From Pedobacter insulae (GTDB lineage: Bacteria; Bacteroidota; Bacteroidia; Sphingobacteriales; Sphingobacteriaceae): DNA of 64,000 bases. Under the pieces are notes generated by a model that did not search any database, was not told where the DNA came from, and saw only the letters and a program-made list of their open reading frames with translations. Numbering within the stretch: position 1 is the stretch's first letter; each line of letters opens with the position of its first letter. A program made the translations under genes and the position numbers. Below, in pieces: positions 28,068-37,559 of this stretch. The stretch lies in the NCBI RefSeq assembly GCF_900113525.1, contig NZ_FOPP01000003.1, positions 426,575 to 490,574 of the forward strand, read 5' to 3'.

Positions 28068-29975
28068 CTATTTTTTCTCTTCGTCTTTTACTTCTTCAAA
28101 CTCTACATCCGTAACGGTTTCACCTCCTTGTTGAGCATCCGTTTGTGGTGCGCCCTCTTGAGCTTGCCCCTCTTGTCCGGCTTTGTACATCTCTTCAGAA
28201 GCTACATTCCATGCATTTTGCAATTCTTCCTGCGCTGCATCAATGTCTGCAAAATTACGGCTCGCATGTGCTGTTTTCAATTTCTCTAAACCAGCTTCAA
28301 TCGGTGCCTTTTTATCAGCAGATAACTTGTCTCCAAATTCTTTCAATTGTTTTTCAGTTGAGAAGATCAAAGCATCAGCGCCATTAATTTTATCGGCTTC
28401 TTCTTTCTGCTTAGCATCTGCTTCAGCATTTGCTTCAGCTTCTTCTTTCATTTTCTTGATCTCATCATCTGTTAAACCAGAAGATGCTTCAATACGGATT
28501 TTCTGCTCTTTACCAGTTGCTTTATCTTTAGCACTTACATGTAGGATACCGTTAGCATCAATATCGAAAGCAACTTCTACTTGAGGTACACCACGAGGTG
28601 CTGGTGGAATTCCATCTAAAATAAAGCGACCAATTGTACGGTTTTGAGCAGCCATTGGACGCTCTCCTTGCAAAATATGGATCTCTACAGAAGGCTGATT
28701 GTCGGCAGCAGTAGAGAAAGTTTCCGCTTTCTTAGAAGGAATAGTTGTATTAGCTTCGATTAATTTAGTCATCACACCGCCCATGGTTTCAATACCTAAA
28801 GAAAGTGGGGTAACATCTAATAACAATACATCTTTAACTTCTCCGGTTAAAACACCACCTTGAATAGCGGCACCAATTGCTACAACCTCATCAGGGTTTA
28901 CACCTTTACTTGGCTCTTTGCCGAAGAACGCTTTAACTGCTTCCTGAATAGCTGGAATACGAGTTGATCCACCTACCAAGATAATTTCGTCAATATCACC
29001 AACTTTTAATCCAGCATTTTTCAAAGCCGATTTACAAGGATCTATTGTACGTTTAATTAAGTCACCAGCTAATTGCTCAAATTTTGCACGGCTTAAAGTA
29101 CGCACTAAGTGTTTAGGGCCACTCGCATCAGCAGTAATATATGGTAAGTTAATTTCTGTTGAAGTAGTGCTTGATAATTCAATTTTAGCTTTTTCGGCAG
29201 CCTCTTTTAAACGTTGCAATGCCATTGGATCTTTGCTCAAGTCCATGCCATTCTCCGTTTGGAATTCAGCAGCTAACCAATCAATAATGATATGGTCAAA
29301 ATCATCACCACCCAAGTGCGTATCACCATCGGTTGATTTTACTTCGAAAACTCCATCACCTAATTCTAAAACAGAAACGTCATGTGTACCACCACCGCAG
29401 TCAAACACAACAATTTTCATGTCTTTATGTGCTTTATCCAAACCGTAAGCTAAAGCGGCTGCAGTTGGCTCATTGATAATACGTTTTACTGTTAACCCCG
29501 CAATTTCACCAGCTTCTTTTGTAGCCTGGCGTTGTGCATCGTTAAAATAAGCAGGAACAGTAATAACTGCTTCTGTTACTTCTTGGCCTAAGAAATCTTC
29601 AGCCGTTTTTTTCATTTTCTGCAAAATCATTGCAGAAATCTCTTGCGGAGTATATTTACGATCGTCTATTTCTACACGAGGTGTATTGTTATCTCCCTTA
29701 ATTACTTTATAAGGTACTCTTCCAACCTCTTTCGAAACTTCGGCAAAGCTAGACCCCATAAAACGCTTAATAGAATAAATTGTTTTTGTAGGGTTCGTTA
29801 TCGCCTGACGTTTTGCAGGCTCTCCTACCTTACGCTCGCCGTTCTCTGCAAAAGCAACAATAGATGGCGTAGTACGTTTACCCTCACTGTTGGCTATAAC
29901 TACAGGTTCGTTACCTTCCATTACAGAAACGCAAGAGTTCGTTGTTCCTAAGTCTATACCAATTATTTTTCCCAT
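28068..29975 (-). CDS. dnaK: Molecular chaperone DnaK (Hsp70)
   Basis: A 635-residue Hsp70. The ATPase domain begins [20 protein letters not shown] and holds [14 protein letters not shown] and [13 protein letters not shown]. The substrate-binding domain follows the linker [12 protein letters not shown]. The C-terminal lid is helical and ends in acidic [15 protein letters not shown] with an upstream Gln/Gly-rich segment. It folds and protects proteins with DnaJ and GrpE, neither of which is adjacent. The upstream region carries a sigma-54-like promoter and repeated boxes (separate entries), which may explain heat or stress control. Confidence 0.98.
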   Translation of the reverse strand: MGKIIGIDLGTTNSCVSVMEGNEPVVIANSEGKRTTPSIVAFAENGERKVGEPAKRQAITNPTKTIYSIKRFMGSSFAEVSKEVGRVPYKVIKGDNNTPRVEIDDRKYTPQEISAMILQKMKKTAEDFLGQEVTEAVITVPAYFNDAQRQATKEAGEIAGLTVKRIINEPTAAALAYGLDKAHKDMKIVVFDCGGGTHDVSVLELGDGVFEVKSTDGDTHLGGDDFDHIIIDWLAAEFQTENGMDLSKDPMALQRLKEAAEKAKIELSSTTSTEINLPYITADASGPKHLVRTLSRAKFEQLAGDLIKRTIDPCKSALKNAGLKVGDIDEIILVGGSTRIPAIQEAVKAFFGKEPSKGVNPDEVVAIGAAIQGGVLTGEVKDVLLLDVTPLSLGIETMGGVMTKLIEANTTIPSKKAETFSTAADNQPSVEIHILQGERPMAAQNRTIGRFILDGIPPAPRGVPQVEVAFDIDANGILHVSAKDKATGKEQKIRIEASSGLTDDEIKKMKEEAEANAEADAKQKEEADKINGADALIFSTEKQLKEFGDKLSADKKAPIEAGLEKLKTAHASRNFADIDAAQEELQNAWNVASEEMYKAGQEGQAQEGAPQTDAQQGGETVTDVEFEEVKDEEKK

Positions 29976-30020
29976 TTTATTATATTTTACTTTTTTAAAT
30001 TTTATTGTTTACAAGCTAGT

Positions 30021-30037
30021 AACAAGCAATGTGCCAA
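30021..30037 (-). promoter_or_regulatory. Sigma-54-like (-24/-12) promoter of dnaK
   Basis: On the minus strand the sequence is TTGGCACATTGCTTGTT. It matches the sigma-54 consensus TGGCAC-N5-TTGC with a full TGGCAC box, exact spacing and one mismatch (TTGT). The start site would fall about 35 nt before the dnaK ATG, a sensible leader. Confidence 0.55.
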
Positions 30038-30044
30038 TTAGGTT

Positions 30045-30119
30045 TTGGCAGAAATTAAGCCTTAACGACTGTTAAAACAGGAAGTTTAGCTTATTTTTCT
30101 GCTGACACGTTGGCAGAAA
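30045..30119. promoter_or_regulatory. Repeated TTGGCAGAAA boxes upstream of dnaK (possible activator sites)
   Basis: TTGGCAGAAA occurs at 30045-30054 and again at 30110-30119. The second forms an inverted repeat with TTTCTGCTGAC at 30096-30106 (9 of 11 positions over 11-bp arms). All lie on the upstream side of the sigma-54-like box, where enhancer-binding proteins act. Confidence 0.45.
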
Positions 30120-30227
30120 GAGACCGCTCGCTCAATTTTAGAGCAATAATATTGCTTTATTAAAATGTAAATCTTGACTTAATTCAAGATGCTTATATCG
30201 GCAGACTATCTTTAAACAATAGTGTCC

Positions 30228-31533
30228 TTAAGGTGTTATATTTGTCACCATTTCCATCCAGTTATTATAGGCAGATACACCTCCAGGGGTCCAGCTGTTT
30301 TTATCATATCCAAACCAACCATCCCATCTTCCATCCCACCCCCAATTCATATAAAATCTCAAATAGCCTGCAGTTTGGGTCCAATATCCGGCAGGTCCGC
30401 TTGGTAATCCCCTGCTTTGCACATCGCCCCTGGAAAGGGCCCTTCCCCCAAATGACATATGTAATAACCGATCTTCCAGACGCCTTCTATAACCCAAGTA
30501 TGCCCAGAAAATGGATTTGCCCAATTCTGTCCCGCGCCAATGATTACGGGTTTACTATTCAATAAGTCACTTTCAACTACAGAAGCATTGTAGTAGCTAT
30601 GATAGTTTGCAGTGGAGTAACCTAAGGCCCCAAACACATTATCAAAATTGCTCATCAGCGCACCAGATCCACCACAGCCGTAATTCATCCCCAATTGGTT
30701 TCCAAGCACTGATAATAATGTGTTCGTAGAAGAGCTATACGCTCCGGACGGGCTCCAAGACCAATTAGAAGGTTGTTGATAATAGTTCATCACCTGACCC
30801 ATTGCAGTGGCCACACAACCGGTTGGGGCGTTACCATTTATGTAGCTTGAACAATTCATATACGGGGTGTTTGCGTTATACCCATCCCCCTGCCCCCAGG
30901 TAGTTCCCATAAGAGGACCATTTATTAATGTCTCTGTGTACTGTTCGCCCTCTTCGTCACATTCAGGCAATGAATTTATGGCAATCGTTTTCCCCAAAGA
31001 AAGCTCACCTTTCATAAACACTTGATCCCAATCTGATTTAACCGATTCCGCTTGAGGTTTATTTCTACTTCTCATGTATTTAACTCCTTCATGATTCGCT
31101 TTTAACCAATCTGCGATTGGAGAGGGTATTCTTCATCCGTTGGAAAGGAAGTTTTATCAGAGTGAGCCAATATCGGTCTAATTCGATCATCGCCTCCAAC
31201 TATTACAAAGCCGCCTTCAACAAAGTTAATGATAAAAAGTGTGGGATCAGAATCGCTATCGTTATATGGAAATGTACTCTTAATTGTCTTTAATGGATTG
31301 GGCATTTGTACGCTTGATTTAATAGGCTCACCTAGATTCATTATTCTCGAAGGCTTTTTAACAGGTTGGGGAAACGCAGCATGTAATAAAGCGATCTTAT
31401 TTGCTTGTACAATTGTAACTATGTGGTTGTCGATTTTACTTAGCTCTATAGGCGGATTCCGCAGATAATCGACTTTTTTGCAACCAAAGAAACATGGGAG
31501 CATAAACAAAATAAGATAGTGCGTTTTTTTCAT
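30228..31533 (-). pseudogene. C10 family (streptopain/SpeB-like) cysteine peptidase, broken by two frameshifts
   Basis: Three overlapping frames make one C10 peptidase. Part 1 (31533-31102) has a lipoprotein signal MKKTHYLILFMLPCFFGC and an inhibitory propeptide with FVIVGGDDRIRPILAHS. Near 31119-31128 the frame must shift by one missing base, after which SPIADWLKANHEGVKY leads into part 2. Part 2 holds the catalytic Cys in PTGCVATAMGQVMNYY and the catalytic His in SGHTWVIEG. A second one-base loss near the codons after VIEGVW moves the frame to part 3, with YMNWGWDGRWDGWFGYD, the Trp-rich end of the fold. Both changes are one-base deletions relative to an intact gene. Either real decay or sequencing error could explain them. 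Confidence 0.8.
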
Positions 31534-31616
31534 TCTTAAAGTGTTAAGTTAAATGATTAGACCAATAATATAACTTATTTTGTTATATTAGTACATTGTA
31601 CTTAATTAAGAATGTA

Positions 31617-32105
31617 TTGAAAAAAGTTTTAGTTATAGTAATGGTCCTTCCACTACTATTCAATTCGTCCTGTAAAAAAGAAAAAGCTACAATCCTTTCT
31701 GCCATGGTAGAAATTTTGCTTGTAAACCAACAATCTCAAAATCTATTAAACTCATCAATAGTGCTTCATGAAAATAACATAGATATATATTTTGTTAAGG
31801 ATGGCCAACCCATTTTATTTAATCAAAGCAATCTCAGTGCTTCAAAGGGTTTTTTAATAAAACCCTTAGATGGATTGTCTGATATTGGTTTGAAGGTTTA
31901 TCCCTATACCGGTACACCAGAGACGAACAATACCGAATACCCGATTACGCTCATCAAACTTGGCGATTTTGGAACCGATACCATAAAGTGTGAAATACTA
32001 AACGGTGAGAATTCTAAAGTGATCAGTAAAGTCTGGTACAATGGCATACTTAAATATGATCAAGATCTAAAGCAGGGACCACGTCGATTTACAGTTGTAA
32101 AATAA
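31617..32105 (+). CDS. Hypothetical lipoprotein
   Basis: About 162 residues if translated from the TTG at 31617, which gives MKKVLVIVMVLPLLFNSSC, a good lipoprotein signal with the lipobox ending at Cys19, followed by KKEK. No ATG gives an equally good start; a TTG at 31596 is also in frame. The mature part looks beta-rich (PLDGLSDIGLKVYPYTGTPE) and has no recognised family. It is divergent from the broken C10 peptidase, which in other species is sometimes paired with small lipoproteins that act as inhibitors. That link is speculative. Confidence 0.6.
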   Translation: MKKVLVIVMVLPLLFNSSCKKEKATILSAMVEILLVNQQSQNLLNSSIVLHENNIDIYFVKDGQPILFNQSNLSASKGFLIKPLDGLSDIGLKVYPYTGTPETNNTEYPITLIKLGDFGTDTIKCEILNGENSKVISKVWYNGILKYDQDLKQGPRRFTVVK

Positions 32106-32122
32106 CCCTGCTATAGACAAGA

Positions 32123-33310
32123 CTAAATCCCCGCTAACCGTTCTAAATGATGGTACCCGATTCCGAAATAAGCCTTGGCTTCCTTTATTTTTTGTAGAGT
32201 TTCGTCTTTGCTCTTCGCTCCCTGCTCCTTTCCTTTTATCCCAACTACTAGTACATTTTTTGGCGTATGTGCATCAGAGATAAATTCAAATACTTTGGTC
32301 TTATAGCCAAAATACTCTAATATTAACGCCCTAATGCCATCGGTAACCATTTCAGCCTGGCGTTCTAAAAATATTCCATATTTAGTCAAAAAAGAAACAT
32401 CGTTCTTCACTTTGTGTTGCTCAATTTCCCTTCTAATTTGCTTATGGCAACAAGGTGCAACAACAATTAGTTCAGCACCTGCTTGAATGCCTTTATAAAT
32501 TGCATCATCTGTAGCCGTATCACAAGCGTGCAGTGCAATTAGCAAATTAATCTTGCTTACTTCATACGCTTCAATGGTTCCTTCTACGAATTTCAGTTGC
32601 TCAAAATCAGCTTGCCGAGCTATATCATTACATAAATTTACGAGGTCACCTCTATACTCAACGCCTGTAACTTGGGCTTTAAGTGCTAATTGCTGATGTA
32701 AATAATCATATAAAGCAAAAGTTAAGTATCCTTTCCCAGATCCCATATCAACAACGTTTTTGATCGTTCCTGTTGGCAATTCCTTAATCAACGAGCTCAA
32801 TATTTCAATATATTGATTGATTTGCTTGTATTTATCCTGCGCATTCTTAAATACATTTCCATCCGCATCTGTTATTTTTAGGGAATGTAAATAGGTATTT
32901 CCAGCGGGTTTAATCATGCGTTTCTTTTCCTTATCGTGCGCAGTCGAAACTTGTATAGCTTGTACATTCTTCTTGGAGCGAATCAAGATTCCCTTCTTTT
33001 GATGATGCTCGATTACCGTCTCTTCGTCTGTTGTAAACAGAGTACCTACTTTAAAATCGTTACTTACGTATTGAATCACTTTAGCTACACCCGTGTCGAC
33101 CGCAAAATTTTTAAAAATATCTCTCGTTTTATATCTGTAATTAAACGACAACATATCAGCCCGCTTAATCTTAACTTTTCGTATGTACAGATTTTTAAGC
33201 GCTTCATCATTGCCATGGTAATTACCAAGCGATAATTTTATAAAATTATTATTTGCGATACTTTCCCTTAAAAGGCCTGCAAATTTCAGTAAAACATCGT
33301 TGCTACTCAT
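32123..33310 (-). CDS. Class I SAM-dependent methyltransferase (Methyltransf_32-like)
   Basis: A 395-residue protein. The SAM-binding motif I reads VVDMGSGKGYLTFALYDYL in the second half, and a post-I acidic strand VTGVEYRGD follows. A conserved IALHACDTATDDAIYKGI and VVAPCCHKQIRREI match the Methyltransf_32 family, whose substrates are mostly unknown. The N-terminal 170 residues are a separate domain with several KxKR and basic stretches, perhaps RNA-binding. A 21-bp tandem repeat tract lies within the C-terminal region (separate entry). Confidence 0.85.
   Translation of the reverse strand: MSSNDVLLKFAGLLRESIANNNFIKLSLGNYHGNDEALKNLYIRKVKIKRADMLSFNYRYKTRDIFKNFAVDTGVAKVIQYVSNDFKVGTLFTTDEETVIEHHQKKGILIRSKKNVQAIQVSTAHDKEKKRMIKPAGNTYLHSLKITDADGNVFKNAQDKYKQINQYIEILSSLIKELPTGTIKNVVDMGSGKGYLTFALYDYLHQQLALKAQVTGVEYRGDLVNLCNDIARQADFEQLKFVEGTIEAYEVSKINLLIALHACDTATDDAIYKGIQAGAELIVVAPCCHKQIRREIEQHKVKNDVSFLTKYGIFLERQAEMVTDGIRALILEYFGYKTKVFEFISDAHTPKNVLVVGIKGKEQGAKSKDETLQKIKEAKAYFGIGYHHLERLAGI
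32207..32227. repeat. Three tandem 7-bp units (NNYGCTC) inside the methyltransferase gene
   Basis: On the plus strand TTTGCTC, TTCGCTC and CCTGCTC follow each other without gaps. In the gene's frame (minus strand) the 21 bp encode EQGAKSK, a low-complexity linker before the last conserved helix. The length keeps the frame. Confidence 0.5.
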
Positions 33311-33418
33311 ATATATAAATCGATTTAGCTAACATTCTAACTACATTTCGCCTGAACGTTTCCATTTTCCAAAATTAAGCTTTAAATTAGGATATTCTTT
33401 AAATTCTAACCATTTATA

Positions 33419-35155
33419 ATGAGCGATTTTCAAATAAAAAAATCATCTACCGTTTATGATGCTATAGTTGTAGGGTCTGGAGCAGGTGGGGGTATGGCAG
33501 CCTATGTATTGGCAAATGCAGGGCAAAAAGTATTGATGCTCGAAGCTGGGCAATATTTCGATCCCAGGCTTGATTCTCACCAATTGAAATGGCCATGGGA
33601 ATCACCCCGCAGGGGCGCAGGTACAACTCGTCCATTCGGAGATTTTGATGCTTCATACGGTGGATGGCAACTTGAGGGAGAACCCTATACCAAAAAAAAC
33701 AAAACTGAGTTCGATTGGTTCAGATCCCGAATGTTGGGTGGCCGTACCAATCACTGGGGGCGAATCTCTCTCAGAATGGGACCTGAAGATTTTAAACCTA
33801 CAGATGGATTAACGGATGACTGGCCAATTACTTACGATGATGTTAAACCATTTTATGATAAGGTAGACCGAATGATCGGAATTTATGGTACGGTTGAGGG
33901 ACTAAAAAATGAACCCGATGGCATCTTTATGAAACCACCAAAGCCTAGGTTAAACGAGCTTTTCATTAAAAAAGGAGCAGAAAAGGCTGGTGTAAAAGTA
34001 ATTGCAGGTAGAGGTGCGGTTATGACAGAGGCCATTAAAGGAAATAACGATCGCGCACCTTGCTTCTATTGCGGTCAGTGTGGAAGAGGCTGTAAAGTCT
34101 ACGGCGATTTTTCTGCATCTTCGTGTTTAGTAATTCCTGCTGTCAGTACGGGTAATTTAACTGTTATAACGGACGCAATGGTCAGAGAAGTTATCACAAA
34201 CGCTGATGGCACTGCAAAAGGTGTTTCTTATGTCAATAGAAAAGATTTACAGGAGTACCAGGTTAACGCAAAATTGGTAATTCTAGGGGCGAGTGCCTGT
34301 GAGTCTGCCAGAATTCTCTTAAATTCAAAATCATCTGCACATCCAAATGGCCTAGCAAATAACAGCGGTGTTGTGGGTAAGTACCTCCATGATTCAACTG
34401 GAGCAAGCGTTTATGGTTTTCTACCACAATTAATGGATCGAAAAAGATACAATGAAGACGGATTGGGCAGCATTCATATCTACTCCCCTTGGTGGCTGGA
34501 TAATAAGAATTTAGATTTCCCTCGTGGATACCACATCGAATATGGCGGGGGAATGGGAATGCCATCTTATGGATTTGGAGGAGGGGTTTCAACTATGACT
34601 GGCATGGTTCCTGATAAAAATGGAAAAATGAAAGATGAGGGAGGTTATGGATTAGCCTTTAAAGAGGATCAGCGCCGTTTTTATGGAACGGGAGTTGGTA
34701 TGGCAGGCCGGGGTACTGCAATTGCCCGTGAAGATAATTATTGTGAAATAGATCCGAATGTGGTCGACAAATATGGAATTCCCGTACTAAGATTTCACTA
34801 TAACTGGGCAAAGGAAGAAATTCTTCAGGCTAAACATATGCAAGAAACCTTTCAATCTATTATGAAGGAGATGGGCGGAATTGTGACTTCAAAAATTCAT
34901 GGCCCCGAAACGAATTATGGATTAGAAGCACCAGGAAAGATCATTCATGAGGTAGGTACCATTCGCATGGGCGATAACCCAACTAAATCGGCACTCAATA
35001 AATACTGCCAAGCTCATGAATGTAAAAACTTATTTGTGGTTGATGCTGGTCCATTCGTACAACAGGGCGACAAAAATGCTACCTGGACAATCTTGGCCTT
35101 AGCAATGAGAACTGCAGAATACATTTTATCAGAAAAGAAAAAACAAAATATTTAA
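33419..35155 (+). CDS. GMC family oxidoreductase (FAD-dependent, gluconate dehydrogenase-like large subunit)
   Basis: A 578-residue flavoprotein. The FAD-binding Rossmann motif VVGSGAGGGMAAYVLANAG is at about 17-35, ending at Glu42 in MLEAG. Downstream are SRMLGGRTNHWGR, the GMC signature, and CFYCGQCGRGCKVYG, a Cys cluster at the middle that is typical of this Bacteroidota subgroup. The C-terminal substrate domain has VVDAGPFVQQGDKNATWTI. It oxidises sugars or sugar acids in related enzymes. It is followed after one base by a gluconate 2-dehydrogenase subunit 3-type gene, its likely partner. Confidence 0.92.
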   Translation: MSDFQIKKSSTVYDAIVVGSGAGGGMAAYVLANAGQKVLMLEAGQYFDPRLDSHQLKWPWESPRRGAGTTRPFGDFDASYGGWQLEGEPYTKKNKTEFDWFRSRMLGGRTNHWGRISLRMGPEDFKPTDGLTDDWPITYDDVKPFYDKVDRMIGIYGTVEGLKNEPDGIFMKPPKPRLNELFIKKGAEKAGVKVIAGRGAVMTEAIKGNNDRAPCFYCGQCGRGCKVYGDFSASSCLVIPAVSTGNLTVITDAMVREVITNADGTAKGVSYVNRKDLQEYQVNAKLVILGASACESARILLNSKSSAHPNGLANNSGVVGKYLHDSTGASVYGFLPQLMDRKRYNEDGLGSIHIYSPWWLDNKNLDFPRGYHIEYGGGMGMPSYGFGGGVSTMTGMVPDKNGKMKDEGGYGLAFKEDQRRFYGTGVGMAGRGTAIAREDNYCEIDPNVVDKYGIPVLRFHYNWAKEEILQAKHMQETFQSIMKEMGGIVTSKIHGPETNYGLEAPGKIIHEVGTIRMGDNPTKSALNKYCQAHECKNLFVVDAGPFVQQGDKNATWTILALAMRTAEYILSEKKKQNI

Positions 35156-35156
35156 C

Positions 35157-35780
35157 ATGAATAGACGTGATTCCTTAAAGGCCATAGGCCTAACCGCATT
35201 AAGTACAACAGTTCTAGTAGCTGCTTGTAAGTCGTCTGGAGAAAAAGAAGAGGTTGCTGCAACTGGAGATGAGGCTGGTCGTGAGCAATGGGAGATAGAC
35301 AGAGAGAAAAAGCTGAAGGCTGAGACATTCTTCACAAAACATGAAATGGCCACCATAACTGTCTTGGCAGACATTATCATTCCTAAAGATGATGTATCAG
35401 GAAGTGCGTCCGATGCAAAAGTGCCTGAATTTATTGAGTTTATTGTAAAAGACATGCCAGAACATCAAGTTCCTATGCGAGGCGGTTTAAAATGGTTGGA
35501 TCTTCATTGCTTCAATCGTTATCAAAAAGCTTTTATCGAAGCTTCTCCAACAGCACAGATTTCTATCATTGATGAAATTGCCTATCCTAAAAAAGCAAAA
35601 CCCGAAATGCAGGCTGGTGTAGCATTCTTTAGTAGGATGAGGAATTTAACTGCCTCCGGCTTCTATACTACCGAGATTGGCGTTAAGGATATTGGTTATG
35701 TAGGAAATTTACCCAATCAATGGGAAGGTGTACCAGCAGACGTGTTAAAGCAATACGGTATGGATGGTGTAAAAATCTAA
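35157..35780 (+). CDS. Gluconate 2-dehydrogenase subunit 3 family protein
   Basis: A 207-residue secreted protein. The N-terminus MNRRDSLKAIGLTALSTTVL has twin arginines and a hydrophobic stretch, a Tat-like signal, and then VAACKSS with a lipobox-like Cys. The mature part holds TITVLADIIIPKDDVSGSASDAKVPEFI, the family hallmark, and a helical C-terminus. The family supplies the Tat signal for a GMC catalytic subunit that lacks one, in agreement with the preceding gene, whose stop is only 1 bp away. The pair is followed by a terminator. Confidence 0.9.
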   Translation: MNRRDSLKAIGLTALSTTVLVAACKSSGEKEEVAATGDEAGREQWEIDREKKLKAETFFTKHEMATITVLADIIIPKDDVSGSASDAKVPEFIEFIVKDMPEHQVPMRGGLKWLDLHCFNRYQKAFIEASPTAQISIIDEIAYPKKAKPEMQAGVAFFSRMRNLTASGFYTTEIGVKDIGYVGNLPNQWEGVPADVLKQYGMDGVKI

Positions 35781-35825
35781 GACATAAAAAAAACCTCTAA
35801 CACATGCTAGAGGTTTTTTTATGTC
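35781..35825. terminator. Bidirectional terminator between the GMC operon and rplQ
   Basis: Stem GACATAAAAAAAACCTCTA with TAGAGGTTTTTTTATGTC, with one base bulge in the A/T run and a loop of about 8 nt. It can stop the convergent transcripts of the oxidoreductase pair and the ribosomal superoperon. Confidence 0.85.
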
Positions 35826-35837
35826 TTTTCAGGACAT

Positions 35838-36413
35838 TTATGCTTTTGGAGCTTCTTCTTCAGTAGCCGGTGCTTCTGGAGTAGCTTCCTCAGTTGCAGG
35901 AGTTTCTTCAACGGTTTCTACAGCTGGTGTAGCTTCATCTTCCACTACTACAGCTTCAGCTTTTGGAGCAGCAGAAGCATCAGTTTTTTTAGCTTTGCTT
36001 CTACCTCTACGTGTAGTTTTCTTTTCTGCAGCAGCAGTATCCTGACCATAAACTTCGTTGTAATCAACTAATTCAATTAAAGCCATTTCAGCATTATCAC
36101 CTAAACGATTGTTCAATTTGATAATACGTGTATAACCACCTGGACGGTTAGCAACTTTTGCAGCTACATCACGAAACAATTCAGTAACTGTTTCTTTATC
36201 TTGCAAATAAGAGAATACAATACGACGAGAGTGTGTAGTATCTGTTTTTGATTTTGTAATAATTGGCTCAACGTACACGCGTAAAGCTTTTGCTTTAGCT
36301 AAAGTAGTTGAAATTCTCTTGTGCTTGATTAGTGAGGAAGCCATGTTAGCCAACATCGCCTTTCTGTGTGATGTTGTTCTACCTAAATGGTTGTGTTTTT
36401 TACCGTGTCTCAT
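35838..36413 (-). CDS. rplQ: 50S ribosomal protein L17 with long acidic-alanine tail
   Basis: 191 residues, against about 120-130 in E. coli. The core (1-120) begins [20 protein letters not shown] and ends [10 protein letters not shown], lining part of the exit tunnel region of the large subunit. From about 120 a tail with [13 protein letters not shown] turns into a long Glu/Ala/Pro/Thr run to the end, probably disordered. It is the last gene of the superoperon, downstream of rpoA by 77 bp, and ends at the bidirectional terminator. Confidence 0.97.
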   Translation of the reverse strand: MRHGKKHNHLGRTTSHRKAMLANMASSLIKHKRISTTLAKAKALRVYVEPIITKSKTDTTHSRRIVFSYLQDKETVTELFRDVAAKVANRPGGYTRIIKLNNRLGDNAEMALIELVDYNEVYGQDTAAAEKKTTRRGRSKAKKTDASAAPKAEAVVVEDEATPAVETVEETPATEEATPEAPATEEEAPKA

Positions 36414-36490
36414 TTTTTGTTTTGTAAAGTGTATACCGTCTCTTTGAACTTAATCTGAGGGAATTATACACAGTGAATATTTAAATAATA

Positions 36491-37483
36491 TTATTCTTCG
36501 TCTAACTTAAATTTAGACAAGTTCATTCCAAACGATAATTGCTTAGATTTCACTAGTTCTTGAATTTCAGTTAAAGATTTCTTACCGAAGTTTCTGAATT
36601 TTAACATATCAGCAACATCATAAGAAACTAAATCAGCTAAAGTACGGATATCAGCTGCTTTTAAGCAGTTTAATGCACGTACAGAAAGATCTAAATCAAC
36701 TAATTCCGTTTTAAGAATTTTACGCATATGTAAAATTTCCTCATCTACTTCTTTAGTTTCTTCTTTAGCTTGAGATTCTAATACCAAGTTCTCATCAGAG
36801 AACAACATAAAGTGCTGGATTAAAATTTTAGCTGCCTCTTTCAATGCTTCTTCTGGATGGATAGATCCGTCAGTAGAAATATCTAGAATTAATTTCTCGT
36901 AATCTGTTTTTTGTTCAACACGATAGTTTTCAATCGTGTATTTTACATTTTTCATTGGGGTAAAAATCGAATCGATTGCGATTACACCAACTACAGTATC
37001 AGTAATTTTATTCTCTTCTGCAGGTACATAACCACGTCCTTTATTAATGGTCAATTCTACCTCTAAAGTAACTGATTTCTCCATGTTACAAATTACAAAA
37101 TCAGGGTTTAAAACCTCGAAGTTGTTAGAGAACTTAGTAATGTCGCCAGCAAGGAACTGATCCTGACCGTTTACAATGATAAATACTTTCTCTGAATCTC
37201 CAGAATCACCAACTTTCTTAAAACGTACTTGCTTTAAGTTTAAGATGATTTCTGTTAAATCTTCTACAACACCTTTCATGGTAGAAAATTCGTGAGAAAC
37301 GCCTGAAAAACGAATACTTGTGATAGCAAAACCTTCTAAGGAAGAAAGTAAAATTCTTCTTAGGGCGTTACCAATTGTTACACCGAAACCGGGCTCTAAA
37401 GGACGAAATTCAAATTGACCATCGAAATCTGTTGATTTCTGCATGATTACCTTATCGGGTTTCTGAAATGCTAAAATTGCCAT
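36491..37483 (-). CDS. rpoA: DNA-directed RNA polymerase subunit alpha
   Basis: 330 residues. The N-terminal domain carries [20 protein letters not shown], the alpha dimerisation and assembly signature. The flexible linker around 235-245 is acidic ([10 protein letters not shown]). The C-terminal domain has [21 protein letters not shown] and [12 protein letters not shown], for UP-element DNA and activator contacts. It lies between rpsD and rplQ as in the alpha operon. A terminator-like hairpin precedes it, so its expression may be tuned separately from the upstream ribosomal genes. Confidence 0.98.
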   Translation of the reverse strand: MAILAFQKPDKVIMQKSTDFDGQFEFRPLEPGFGVTIGNALRRILLSSLEGFAITSIRFSGVSHEFSTMKGVVEDLTEIILNLKQVRFKKVGDSGDSEKVFIIVNGQDQFLAGDITKFSNNFEVLNPDFVICNMEKSVTLEVELTINKGRGYVPAEENKITDTVVGVIAIDSIFTPMKNVKYTIENYRVEQKTDYEKLILDISTDGSIHPEEALKEAAKILIQHFMLFSDENLVLESQAKEETKEVDEEILHMRKILKTELVDLDLSVRALNCLKAADIRTLADLVSYDVADMLKFRNFGKKSLTEIQELVKSKQLSFGMNLSKFKLDEE

Positions 37484-37522
37484 TTATAATGTTTTTAGAT
37501 CGTTATTAATGTTGTGTAACGT

Positions 37523-37551
37523 AAAAAAGTTAAAGCCACGAGGGCTTTAAC
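37523..37551 (-). terminator. Terminator-like hairpin between rpsD and rpoA (possible attenuator)
   Basis: In the operon direction GTTAAAGCC, loop CTCGT, GGCTTTAAC is followed at once by TTTTTT. That is a 9-bp perfect stem with a U tract, placed inside the alpha operon, 8 bp after the rpsD stop. It could partly stop transcription before rpoA. Confidence 0.7.
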
Positions 37552-37559
37552 CTTATTGA

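Noticed and set aside
28145..29951. Several plus-strand ORFs of 80-133 codons over dnaK
   Set aside because: They are antisense shadows of a highly conserved gene, with low-complexity Ser/Cys/Leu-rich translations and no family signal.
29976..30227. CIRCE/HrcA operator upstream of dnaK
   Set aside because: No TTAGCACTC-N9-GAGTGCTAA palindrome is found; the repeats there are a different motif.
30228..31533. Programmed frameshifting in the C10 peptidase
   Set aside because: No slippery heptamer is seen at either shift, and two independent programmed shifts in a peptidase are implausible.
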